From NCBI GenBank assembly GCA_049281195.1, contig JBAPRR010000241.1:1-28972 (forward strand): a stretch of DNA of 28,972 bases. Direction: 5' to 3'. How positions within the stretch are numbered: the stretch's first letter is position 1; the number at the start of each line of letters is the position of its first letter. Both the position numbers and the translations under genes were made by a program. Below the pieces are notes generated by a model. That model searched no databases. It worked only from the letters and a program-made list of their open reading frames with translations, and had not been told where the DNA came from. The stretch comes from JBAPRR01 sp049281195 (GTDB taxonomy: Bacteria > Actinomycetota > Acidimicrobiia > Acidimicrobiales > CAVXTF01). Positions 15,550-23,170 of this stretch are shown one piece after another.

Positions 15550-17034
15550 GTGCCCTTGAAAAAGCGATCCCGGCTGGTCCCACCCATATCCGGCCGATCA
15601 TCCTCCGGCCTGCCGAGCTGGCGCCGCGAGGAGTTACTCACAACTCTGTGGCTCGTTCCGGCTGCCCTCACCGTCGCGGCGGTGGTTCTCTTTGTCGTCA
15701 CCTATGAGCTCGACCTGGCGGCCAGCCATCACCACCTGACCCTTCCCGGCTGGATACATACGCTCAGCCCGAGCGACGCACGCGAGGTTCTCTCTGCTGT
15801 CGCCGCGGCCGTCATAACCGTCGTCGGTCTGGTGTTCTCGATCACGATCCTCGCCCTGACGCTCGCGACCCAACAGTTCGGTCCGCGGATGATGCGGAAC
15901 TTCGTTCGCGACGTCGGCAATCAGATAACGCTCGGGGTGTGGGTCGCGACTTTCGTCTACGCGGTACTCACCCTCGGCGCCATATCCGGGAGCAGCACCA
16001 AAACTTTCGTCCCGGACATCTCCATAACGGTCACCGAAGTTCTGCTCATCGCGGACGTGGTGGTGCTGATCTACTTCATTCACCACATCGCCAAATCGAT
16101 CCAGCTTCCAGAAGTGGTGGCCTCGATCGCCACGGATCTGTTCAATGCGATCGACGCGGAATTCCCCGAGATGGCTGACGATTCCCTGGATTCCGGGCAT
16201 CCGCTCACGAGCCGGCCCGTCTCCGATGACGCCGACGAAAGGTCGGTCGACGGGCTGTGCAGGTTGCTCGAAACCCAAGGCGCGACGGTGCCGGCCGGCA
16301 CGAGCGGTTACCTGCAGTTCGTCGGCTACGGACAGCTGGTCAACATCGCGGAAGACGCGGGGGCCGTGATCCGGCTGTCTCACCGCACCGGGCACTTCAT
16401 CGTGGCCGGAAGACCCCTCGCCCGTGTGTGGCCACCTAAGGCCGCGGCGCAGGTGGCCGTGGCCCTCGACAAAAGCCATGTGACCGGACCGCACCGGACC
16501 CTCATTCAGGATCCGGTATTCGCCATCGATCAACTGGTGGAGATCGGGATCCGGGCCCTGTCCCCCGCCGTCAACGACACATTCACCGCCCTGACGTGTA
16601 TCGATTGGATCTCCGCAGGCCTGTGCCGGATCTCGACGCGCAAGCTGGCAGAAGGCGTCTACCGGGATAGAACCGGGGAGGTGCGCCTGATCGAGTTCGA
16701 TCCGTCGTACCCGCGCATGGTCAACCGTGCGGTGGACAAGATCCGTCAGGCGTCTGCCGGCATGCCCGCCGTCGTCATCCGCCTCATCGACTCTCTCACC
16801 TACGTGATCGGGTACACGACCAGCTCCAGCCAGCGAGCAGTGATCATCCGCCAGGCCGAGATGATCATGAGGGCGGCCGAGCGCGACATTGTCGAGCCGA
16901 ACGACCTCGATCAGATTCGCGGCCGGTTCGAGGCTCTCATCGCGGTCTCAGAAGAACGCGAGACCACGGGGAGTGCACAACAAGATCGGTCCGACCAGGA
17001 TCGGAGGCCGGAAGACTCGCCCAGCGTGATATAG
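15550..17034 (+). CDS. DUF2254 family membrane protein
   Basis: About 494 residues from the GTG at 15550; a TTG at 15556 is an alternative, and the frame stays open upstream to 15319 where it would overlap the opposite gene. An AAGGAGG at 15464-15470 has no suitable start behind it, so the start is uncertain. Four membrane helices lie in the first 200 residues, including the family block SITILALTLATQQFGPRMMRNFVRD. A cytoplasmic domain follows, with FIVAGRPLARVWP and the conserved DQLVEIGIRALSPAVNDTFTA block. The function of DUF2254 is not established. The SDR gene starts 21 bases downstream and may be cotranscribed. Confidence 0.85.
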   Translation: MPLKKRSRLVPPISGRSSSGLPSWRREELLTTLWLVPAALTVAAVVLFVVTYELDLAASHHHLTLPGWIHTLSPSDAREVLSAVAAAVITVVGLVFSITILALTLATQQFGPRMMRNFVRDVGNQITLGVWVATFVYAVLTLGAISGSSTKTFVPDISITVTEVLLIADVVVLIYFIHHIAKSIQLPEVVASIATDLFNAIDAEFPEMADDSLDSGHPLTSRPVSDDADERSVDGLCRLLETQGATVPAGTSGYLQFVGYGQLVNIAEDAGAVIRLSHRTGHFIVAGRPLARVWPPKAAAQVAVALDKSHVTGPHRTLIQDPVFAIDQLVEIGIRALSPAVNDTFTALTCIDWISAGLCRISTRKLAEGVYRDRTGEVRLIEFDPSYPRMVNRAVDKIRQASAGMPAVVIRLIDSLTYVIGYTTSSSQRAVIIRQAEMIMRAAERDIVEPNDLDQIRGRFEALIAVSEERETTGSAQQDRSDQDRRPEDSPSVI

Positions 17035-17055
17035 CAGCGACACCTAAAGACAAGG

Positions 17056-17994
17056 ATGGTGGTGCTGGTGGCGCCTCTCAAAGGCGAGAAGGTTCTGGTG
17101 GTCGGATGCACCGGTCAGGTGGCTCTACCCGTGATGAAGGCCCTGGCTCCCGACAACGACGTGTGGGGCATCGCCAGGTTCAAGAACCCGTTCGCCAAAG
17201 CGGAGATCGACGAGCTCGGAGTCACCTGCCGTCAGGTGGATCTGAGTGAACCGGACCTTTCTGCCGTGCCCGGAGACTTCGACTACGTGCTGAACTTCTC
17301 GGTGGCGCGCACCAACGACTGGACCGCGGACCTTGATTCGAACGCCGGCGCGATGGGCTTTCTGATCGAGCACTGCCGCAAGTCGAAAGCGCTGCTTCAC
17401 TGCTCCACGACCGCGGTGTACGAACCCCAACCGGATCATCTGTTCACCGAGGAAGACCCCTTGGGCGACAACCACCGCGTATGGGCCGAATCACTCCCGT
17501 TTCTGTCGACCTACAGCATCAGCAAGATCGCGGCAGAAGCAATGGTGCGATACGCGTCGAAGAGGTGGGAGCTGCCGACCATCATCTGCAGGCTGTGCGT
17601 CCCCTACGGCAACCACGGTGGCTGGCCGAGCGTTCACCTCGAGCTGATGCACGCCGGGATACCGATCGAGGTGCACCCCGACCGTCCCAACCGTTACAAC
17701 CCGATCCACGAGGACGACATCGTCGCATCGATCCCCGCCCTGTTGTCCGCGGCGGATGTCCCTCCCCCGGTAGTCAACTGGGGCGGTGCTCCGAGCTCTC
17801 TCGACGAGTGGTGCACCTATCTGGGCGAGCTCACCGGACTGACCCCCGATTTCGTAGAGACGGAGAAGACGATCGCCGGCGTGCCGATAGATGTCACGAA
17901 ACTGACGAAGATCGCCGGACCGATGGACAAAGTTGATATCCGTGCCGGTCTGAAGCGAATGGTCGAAGCGCGGCACCCTGACTGGCTCGTTTGA
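17056..17994 (+). CDS. NAD-dependent epimerase/dehydratase (extended SDR)
   Basis: 312 residues. The Rossmann motif GCTGQVA (17-23) is the GxxGxxA/G signature; a Ser/Thr block (HCSTTAVYEP) is followed by the catalytic YSISK at about 153-157. The C-terminal part includes RLCVPYGNHGGWP and a PIHEDDIVASI substrate/domain-interface block typical of extended SDRs acting on nucleotide sugars or related ketones. AAGG lies only 1 base before the ATG, so GTG at 17059 or 17068 could be the true start. The substrate is unknown. It may be cotranscribed with the DUF2254 gene. Confidence 0.87.
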   Translation: MVVLVAPLKGEKVLVVGCTGQVALPVMKALAPDNDVWGIARFKNPFAKAEIDELGVTCRQVDLSEPDLSAVPGDFDYVLNFSVARTNDWTADLDSNAGAMGFLIEHCRKSKALLHCSTTAVYEPQPDHLFTEEDPLGDNHRVWAESLPFLSTYSISKIAAEAMVRYASKRWELPTIICRLCVPYGNHGGWPSVHLELMHAGIPIEVHPDRPNRYNPIHEDDIVASIPALLSAADVPPPVVNWGGAPSSLDEWCTYLGELTGLTPDFVETEKTIAGVPIDVTKLTKIAGPMDKVDIRAGLKRMVEARHPDWLV

Positions 17995-18011
17995 GCGGCC
18001 CGGCACATTTT

Positions 18012-18025
18012 GAGCCCGCCGGCTC
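18012..18025 (+). terminator. possible bidirectional hairpin between convergent genes
   Basis: GAGCC and GGCTC can pair around a 4-base loop, followed by CCTTTG, 17 bases after the SDR stop and 21 bases from the end of the ABC gene on the other strand. The stem is short and the T-tract poor. Confidence 0.3.
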
Positions 18026-18046
18026 CTTTGAATGGGACGATCCGGA

Positions 18047-19123
18047 TCAGCTTCCTCCGGCGCGCATCGCGATGACTTCTCCATCGACGCGCAGGCACAC
18101 CGTCTGACCTACTGACGGAGCCTCGTGGCCGTCGGTCCTCACCACGATGTCGCGCGGTGATCCTTCCATGTCGCGCGGCGTTGTCGACTTCTTAAGGTCG
18201 AGCCTGACGTGGACCACCGCGTCATGCCCGTAGTACTCCTGATGCGTGACGACACCGGACAGCATTCCGTTCAAGCCCGGTTGCACTATCCGGAGCTGCT
18301 CAGGCCGGATCACCACCGTGACCTTCCCGTCGAAGCGCGATCCCGCGGCGATGCGCATCGATCCGAGAACGCTCTCGGCCATCCCGTCGCCGGCGATCGC
18401 GGGCACCAGATTGGCCTGACCGACGAACCCGGCCACACCGATATCCGCGGGACGCGTGTAGATCTCTTCCGGTGTCGCCGCTTGGACCACGACACCGTCG
18501 CGCAGTACCGCCACCTGATCTGCGAAGGAGAGAGCCTCGTCCTGATCGTGGGTCACGAGGATCGCAGTGGTTCCCGCCCGGCTCAGCACCTGGCGCACGT
18601 CCGCCCGCACACTGGCGCGCAGTCCCGCGTCGAGAGAGTCGAAGGGCTCGTCGAGCAACACGACGCCGGGCCGTATGGCGAGCGCACGCGCCAGAGCTAC
18701 ACGCTGCTGCTGTCCTCCCGACATCTGGTGCGGGTAACGACGCTCGAAGCCTTGCAGCCCGACCATCTCGAAGAGCTCGGCTACGCGGCCGTCACGCTTC
18801 TCGGATTTCGAGAGCCCGAAAGCGACGTTCTTCTCCGCAGAGAGGTGAGGAAACAGTGCGCCTTCCTGCGGCACGTAACCGATGTTGCGTTCCTCCGGCG
18901 GCAGGTACCTGCGGCCGTCGTCCGCCACCACGGTCCCGAGCGATATGCGCCCCCCGTCGAGCCGTTCGAATCCCGCAATAAGCCGGAGAAGTGTGGTCTT
19001 GCCGCTCCCCGAAGGACCGAGGATCGCGGTGAGCGCCCCATCCTCCACTTCGAGACTCACACCCTTAAGCACCGGACGGATGCCGAAAGCCTTGTGGACC
19101 CCGGAGACGGAGACACTTGTCAC
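18047..19123 (-). CDS. ABC transporter ATP-binding protein, iron(III)/FbpC-like
   Basis: 358 residues from a GTG at 19123. Walker A GPSGSGKT (36-43), Q loop at Q86 in YVPQEGALFPHLS, signature MSGGQQQRV (134-142), Walker B VVLLDEPFDSLD (154-165), and switch H192 in VTHDQDEA. Residues about 240-355 form a TOBE-type domain with VTVVIRPEQLRI. The PQEGALFPHL Q-loop style and the IdeR-like box over its promoter support ferric iron import rather than spermidine or molybdate. No permease or binding-protein gene is adjacent, so it is an orphan ATPase in this window. It is divergent from the DtxR-like regulator gene. Confidence 0.88.
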   Translation of the reverse strand: MTSVSVSGVHKAFGIRPVLKGVSLEVEDGALTAILGPSGSGKTTLLRLIAGFERLDGGRISLGTVVADDGRRYLPPEERNIGYVPQEGALFPHLSAEKNVAFGLSKSEKRDGRVAELFEMVGLQGFERRYPHQMSGGQQQRVALARALAIRPGVVLLDEPFDSLDAGLRASVRADVRQVLSRAGTTAILVTHDQDEALSFADQVAVLRDGVVVQAATPEEIYTRPADIGVAGFVGQANLVPAIAGDGMAESVLGSMRIAAGSRFDGKVTVVIRPEQLRIVQPGLNGMLSGVVTHQEYYGHDAVVHVRLDLKKSTTPRDMEGSPRDIVVRTDGHEAPSVGQTVCLRVDGEVIAMRAGGS

Positions 19124-19130
19124 AGAACGA

Positions 19131-19136
19131 AGACTA
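19131..19136 (-). promoter_or_regulatory. putative -10 box of leaderless ABC ATPase promoter
   Basis: On the minus strand this reads TAGTCT, 7 bases before the GTG at 19123. Its -35 region would fall at about 19154-19159, inside the iron box at 19143-19161, giving a simple repressor geometry. Confidence 0.5.
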
Positions 19137-19142
19137 CCCGCC

Positions 19143-19161
19143 AGAAGTTAGGCTCACCTAA
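19143..19161. promoter_or_regulatory. IdeR/DtxR-type iron box
   Basis: The core TTAGG-CTCA-CCTAA (19148-19161) is an inverted repeat. Over 19 bases the site matches the classical DtxR/IdeR consensus TTAGGTTAGGCTCACCTAA at 16 positions. It covers the spacer and -35 of the ATPase promoter on the minus strand, and lies 57-75 bases upstream of the DtxR-like gene on the plus strand. Binding by an iron-loaded DtxR-family protein would shut off the ATPase gene. Confidence 0.75.
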
Positions 19162-19204
19162 GTTCATGATGAAATCGCCCGCCCCCAGGCTGACCCGGCA
19201 TCGG

Positions 19205-19210
19205 TAGGAT
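19205..19210 (+). promoter_or_regulatory. putative -10 box of leaderless DtxR-like gene
   Basis: TAGGAT fits TANNNT and ends 7 bases before the GTG at 19218; it could alternatively be read as a weak Shine-Dalgarno (AGGA). Confidence 0.35.
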
Positions 19211-19217
19211 CCGAATC

Positions 19218-19895
19218 GTGCCAGACGGCTACCACCCGCCCCTCGAGGAGTACCTCGAGACAATTCATGACCTGGCGGAAGCCGGCACACCCGTGATCCA
19301 GGCCCGCATCGCAGAGCGCCTCGGGCGGACGGCTCCGTCTGTCTCGGAGATGCTCGACCGCCTGCAAGCAGACGGTTACGTGGAGCGCTCAGGACGGCGC
19401 CTCGAGCTGACAGGCAAGGGCCGTACCGTGGCCGAAGGCGTGGTGCGCAAGCACCGCCTGGCCGAGCGACTGCTGGTCGACGTGATCGGTCTCGAGTGGC
19501 ACAAGGCGCATGTCGAAGCGGGCCGTTGGGAGCACGTGATCTCCGACGAGGTCGAGGCCCGGCTGATCGAGCTCCTCGGTAACCCGAGCACTTGCCCGCA
19601 CGGCAATCCGATCCCCGGAGCCATCGCGTCCGGATCAGGCGTGGCGATCCAATCGTGTCTGTCCGACGTCGAGGTGGGCGATGTGGTGCGGTTGGAACGG
19701 ATCACAGAAGAGGTGGAGATCGACAGCGATTCTCTCGAGTACCTCTACGACCACCACTTCATTCCCGGCAACGTGGCCACGGTGATCAGCAAGGGGACGG
19801 ACCACACCCTTCTTCTCGACGCCGGGGCCTCTGCGTTCACCCTCGGACCGGGGCTGTGCTCGCAGCTCTATGTTTCCGCGGTCGCCGCGGCGTAG
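19218..19895 (+). CDS. DtxR/IdeR-family metal-dependent transcriptional regulator
   Basis: 225 residues, GTG start. It has an N-terminal winged helix (IAERLGRTAPSVSEMLDRLQADGYV), a dimerisation/metal domain (about 73-140) containing RKHRLAERLL and HVEAGRWEHVISDEVE, and a C-terminal SH3-like/FeoA domain. Ancillary-site ligands H79, E83 and H98 are kept, as are E105 and H106 of the primary site. The primary-site Cys102 of DtxR is Gly102 here, and the Met10 equivalent is Glu11, so metal preference may differ from classical iron regulators. It probably acts on the IdeR-like box upstream and on the ATPase gene. Its 3' end overlaps the convergent gene by 28 bases. Confidence 0.9.
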   Translation: MPDGYHPPLEEYLETIHDLAEAGTPVIQARIAERLGRTAPSVSEMLDRLQADGYVERSGRRLELTGKGRTVAEGVVRKHRLAERLLVDVIGLEWHKAHVEAGRWEHVISDEVEARLIELLGNPSTCPHGNPIPGAIASGSGVAIQSCLSDVEVGDVVRLERITEEVEIDSDSLEYLYDHHFIPGNVATVISKGTDHTLLLDAGASAFTLGPGLCSQLYVSAVAAA

Positions 19896-20941
19896 GGATC
19901 CCACGCCGGCGGGGCTTCCGCCAGGTGCCGTTTTGCCGTTTCGACGAACTGCTCTGCACCGATCGTGCTTTCAGGAGATTTGCCCCCGCCCCCGCCCCTG
20001 ACGAGGACGAGCTCGGGTGCGATGGCGCTGAACTTGCCGGCCTTCCAATGTGATTCCTCGGACTGCTCCAGCGCGTTCAGCTGGTCCGCGAGCGGGGCAA
20101 GATCCACCCGCGGCAACGGGCGCGACGTCCTGTACTGAACCCAGGACTCGTAGCGGTAGTAGAGCTCGTAGCGGCTCCCTCTCACCAAGATGACGCGGAA
20201 CATCTTTGTGGCGTTGTGCATCGCCATGGGATGCAGTCCTTTGCGCCAGTTCCCGGCGAAGAGGTGGCCACCTTTGTCGGGCGCATCCTCGGGCACATGG
20301 AAGATCGCCACATCGAGCGCGGGATCCTCCTCGATCGTCACGGCCTTAGACCTGATCGCCTCTTCACTTTCCGACAGGCTCCTGTCCTCGTCGGCCCACA
20401 GCTCCGCGTAGTTGTCCGGATGGTCGCAGATATCGGTTAGCCGCGGGAGCAACTCGGCATACAAAAGGCTGCACCACGCCGAGTAGTCGTCCGCCACCCC
20501 GGCCGAGGTGTTGAGCGGCGATCTGGCGGGATCGGAGTAGGCCGAGAGCACCATCGACACCCGCGCCGCGTTGCGGTCGGTGTACACGGCGAAGTCGCCC
20601 GATTGTGCCACCTCGATGAGCATCTGGCGGCGATCGAGTGCCTCTGCCGGATGCAAAAGGGCGAACATCGACACCAGACCGTCCTGGTCGAAATGGTTGT
20701 TGGAGACCGCCACCGCATCGTGTTGGAGAGCCTGGTGGAGGTCGCGGCGATCGGGGTTGTCGCGGTGATCGAGGTACAGGTAGGCCATCTGCGCCGACAG
20801 GTTCGCCTCCAGCCCCGGGGGGCACGGAGACTTCGGCCAGTGCGAAAGGGTGAGGACCGTTCCGTCCGCCGCAGAGCCGTCCACGATGATGCTCGGCTGC
20901 CCATCGAGATCCTGATACGGCACGTAGCCGAAGGAGGTCAC
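19868..20941 (-). CDS. conserved hypothetical protein, DUF6687-like
   Basis: 357 residues; the GTG at 20941 is preceded by GAGAGG. I associate it tentatively with the actinobacterial DUF6687 family from memory of its conserved block. The most striking motif is SNNHFDQDGLVSMF (about 80-93), an Asp/His cluster reminiscent of the DxDG metal motifs of DHH phosphoesterases, though the rest of that fold was not recognised. Further features are a DDYSAWCSLLYAELLPRL helix and a YELYYRYESWVQYRT segment. It lies 10 bases downstream of the DedA gene on the same strand, so the two form an operon. Function unknown. Confidence 0.78.
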   Translation of the reverse strand: MTSFGYVPYQDLDGQPSIIVDGSAADGTVLTLSHWPKSPCPPGLEANLSAQMAYLYLDHRDNPDRRDLHQALQHDAVAVSNNHFDQDGLVSMFALLHPAEALDRRQMLIEVAQSGDFAVYTDRNAARVSMVLSAYSDPARSPLNTSAGVADDYSAWCSLLYAELLPRLTDICDHPDNYAELWADEDRSLSESEEAIRSKAVTIEEDPALDVAIFHVPEDAPDKGGHLFAGNWRKGLHPMAMHNATKMFRVILVRGSRYELYYRYESWVQYRTSRPLPRVDLAPLADQLNALEQSEESHWKAGKFSAIAPELVLVRGGGGGKSPESTIGAEQFVETAKRHLAEAPPAWDPYAAATAET

Positions 20942-20951
20942 CTCTCGACGG

Positions 20952-21566
20952 TCACGGCTCGACGGTCGTCGCCGACGCCACCCGCTCGGCCTTCAAGGTC
21001 CTGAGCCTGTGCCACACCACGGCGGCGATGCCGAGCACCGCGAGCCCGCCGAGGACGTAACCGGCCGCCTGGAAGTCGTGAGCGATGCTCTGCCAGCTCC
21101 CGGCCAGCGAGTACCCGATAGCGGCGAGGGTCGAGATCCAGATGAGGCTGCCCACCAGGGAGCAGATGCCGAACTTCAGGGGCTTCATCTCGGCGATGCC
21201 GGCCGGTAGCGAGATGAAGATCCTGACCAGAGGGATCATCCGGCCTATCAGGATCCCCCACTCCCCCTTGCCGTCGACGAATTTCGTGGCCCGGTCGAGG
21301 TCGGTCTTCGTGAGGAGGATGTACTTGCCGAACCTGTCGACCAGTGCCCTCCCGCCCGAGCGTCCGATGCCCCATGCCACAAAGGAGCCCACCAGCTCTC
21401 CGAGGGTGGCGATGAGGATGACCAGGCCGATCTGCAGGTGGTGCTCGGCCGAAAGAACCCCCGCGTAGCCGACGGTGATCTCGGAAGGAAGGGGGATGCA
21501 GCACGACTCGATTGCCGTGAGCAGGAAGAGGGCGCCGTATCCCCAAGTCGAAAGCAGGTGCTCCAC
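20952..21566 (-). CDS. DedA family (SNARE-associated/VTT domain) membrane protein
   Basis: 204 residues from the GTG at 21566. Family blocks are E20 with IPLPSE (24-29), an F/YxxG(R) segment (FVAWGIGRSGGR), GRMIPLVRIFISLPAGIAEM (108-127), and C-terminal hydrophobic helices. DedA proteins are membrane transporters linked to undecaprenyl-phosphate or phosphatidylethanolamine recycling and to envelope homeostasis. An overlapping frame from 21573 in a different phase is a shadow. It is followed 10 bases later by the DUF6687-like gene and is divergent from the GT-C gene at 21625. Confidence 0.9.
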   Translation of the reverse strand: MEHLLSTWGYGALFLLTAIESCCIPLPSEITVGYAGVLSAEHHLQIGLVILIATLGELVGSFVAWGIGRSGGRALVDRFGKYILLTKTDLDRATKFVDGKGEWGILIGRMIPLVRIFISLPAGIAEMKPLKFGICSLVGSLIWISTLAAIGYSLAGSWQSIAHDFQAAGYVLGGLAVLGIAAVVWHRLRTLKAERVASATTVEP

Positions 21567-21624
21567 GCAGCATTTTTAGCCGGTAAGGCGCCGGCGGGTG
21601 GCGCTATAGAGGAATCATGTCGGG

Positions 21625-23130
21625 GTGGCCGAAGACCTGGCGGAGTTCGCATGGCGGCCGGTGGCGGCGATCGCGGCTGCGCTCGCCGCTGTTCTGATCG
21701 GCTTTTCCGGACGCTACGGGTACGACCGCGACGAGCTGTATTTCATTGAGTGCGGGAAACATCTCGCTTGGGGCTACCCGGATCAACCGCCCCTTGTCCC
21801 TCTCATCGCCAGGATTATGACGGCGATCTCCCCGACGTCACTCGTAGTGCTCCGGCTCCCCTCTGCTTTGTCGGCCGCGTCGCTCATCGTGATTACCGCG
21901 CTGCTCGCACGCGAGCTCGGAGCAGGGCGTGCCGCGCAGGTCCTGGCTGCGGGAGCGATGGCTGTGGCATCCATCACGATCGCCACCGGTCATCTTCTTT
22001 CCACGTCGACCTTCGAACTGCCTTTTTGGGCGATTGTCAGCTTGCTGATAATCCGAATCTTGCGCCGTGGCGACCAGCGCCTGTGGGTGCTGGTGGGGCT
22101 GGTCACCGGCATCGGGCTTTTCGACAGTGACCTGATCGCGTTCTTGTTGTTCGCGGTCGTGGTGGGCCTCTGTGTCGCCGGGCCCCGCCACTGTTTCAAG
22201 ACGCCGTGGCTGTATATGGGCGGTGTCATCGCCGCAGTGCTGTGGACCCCTTATCTCGTATGGCAGGCCAGACACGGTTGGCCCCAGCTCACCGTTTCGC
22301 GTTCCATAGCAGCGGGTGGGTCCGCCACATCGACGCCGAGATGGTTGGTGATCCCCGAACAGCTCGTGTTGGTGAGCATCTACTTCGCGCCGGTGTGGGT
22401 GGCCGGGTTGGTCCGGCTGTTCAGAGCGCGGACCATTCCGTGGACAGGTTCACGTGCGCTCGCCGTGGCGTACGGAGTTCTGGTCGTCGTCTTCATCGCC
22501 ACGGGCGGAAAGGCGTACTACCTCGGAGGGATGTTCCCGCTACTTCTCGGAGCGGGAGCACAACCGGTGATCGATTGGATCAGATCGGCTCCCGCGGACC
22601 AGTTGCGACCGCGGCGGCGCCTGGTGGTCGCAGCATTCCTGTTGAGCCTCATCGAGCTGCCCGTCGTCCTGCCGATCGTGCCGGCCACCGCGCTACACGA
22701 CACACCGATCGTCTCTTTGAACAGTGACGCCGGCGAGACGGTGGCTTGGCCCACATTCGTCACCGAGATCGCCAAGGTCTACTCATCGGTCCCGCAGAAG
22801 GTGCGCGGTTCGACGATCATCCTCACCGGCAATTACGGAGAAGCCGGAGCGGTCGACCGGTTCGGTGCTCGGTACGGACTACCCACCGCCTACAGCGGTC
22901 ACAACGCCTTCTGGTACTGGGGACCGCCTCCCCCGTCTGTGACGGCCGCAGTGGCGGTGGGCTTCCCGCGCAGCTCGCTCACTTCTGTGTGCGGCTCCTT
23001 GAAGCTCGCCACCAGGTTGAACAACCACCTGGACATATCCGATGAGGAGCAGGGCGCGCCGGTGTGGATGTGCACCGACCTGCTCGGTTCGTGGAAGGTT
23101 CTGTGGCCCAAGTTGCGTGATTTCGGGTAA
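21625..23130 (+). CDS. GT39/PMT-like GT-C family membrane glycosyltransferase
   Basis: 501 residues, GTG start; AGAGGA lies about 10 bases upstream. A first membrane helix is followed by a loop with YGYDRDELYFIECGKHLAWGYPDQPPL (about 31-57), which holds the acidic pair and DQPP block of ArnT/PMT-like GT-C transferases. About ten further helices follow, with an extracytoplasmic C-terminal domain of about 130 residues containing ILTGNYGEAGAVDRFG. The enzyme would use a polyprenyl-phosphate sugar to modify an envelope acceptor. It is separate from the first GT39 gene and lacks the Gly-rich linker. The segment GLFDSDLIAF replaces the more common GLxxKYT-like stretch. Confidence 0.87.
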   Translation: MAEDLAEFAWRPVAAIAAALAAVLIGFSGRYGYDRDELYFIECGKHLAWGYPDQPPLVPLIARIMTAISPTSLVVLRLPSALSAASLIVITALLARELGAGRAAQVLAAGAMAVASITIATGHLLSTSTFELPFWAIVSLLIIRILRRGDQRLWVLVGLVTGIGLFDSDLIAFLLFAVVVGLCVAGPRHCFKTPWLYMGGVIAAVLWTPYLVWQARHGWPQLTVSRSIAAGGSATSTPRWLVIPEQLVLVSIYFAPVWVAGLVRLFRARTIPWTGSRALAVAYGVLVVVFIATGGKAYYLGGMFPLLLGAGAQPVIDWIRSAPADQLRPRRRLVVAAFLLSLIELPVVLPIVPATALHDTPIVSLNSDAGETVAWPTFVTEIAKVYSSVPQKVRGSTIILTGNYGEAGAVDRFGARYGLPTAYSGHNAFWYWGPPPPSVTAAVAVGFPRSSLTSVCGSLKLATRLNNHLDISDEEQGAPVWMCTDLLGSWKVLWPKLRDFG

Positions 23131-23157
23131 AGCCGCGGCCGGCGCGCACCCTGGCCG

Positions 23158-23163
23158 TAGCCT
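23158..23163 (+). promoter_or_regulatory. putative -10 box of leaderless nuclease promoter
   Basis: TAGCCT ends 7 bases before the GTG at 23171, with no Shine-Dalgarno sequence. Confidence 0.4.
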
Positions 23164-23170
23164 GGGTGCA

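Noticed and set aside
20938..21573. 211-codon minus-strand frame overlapping the DedA gene
   Set aside because: It is Arg/Gly/His-rich shadow sequence; the other frame gives a clear DedA protein.
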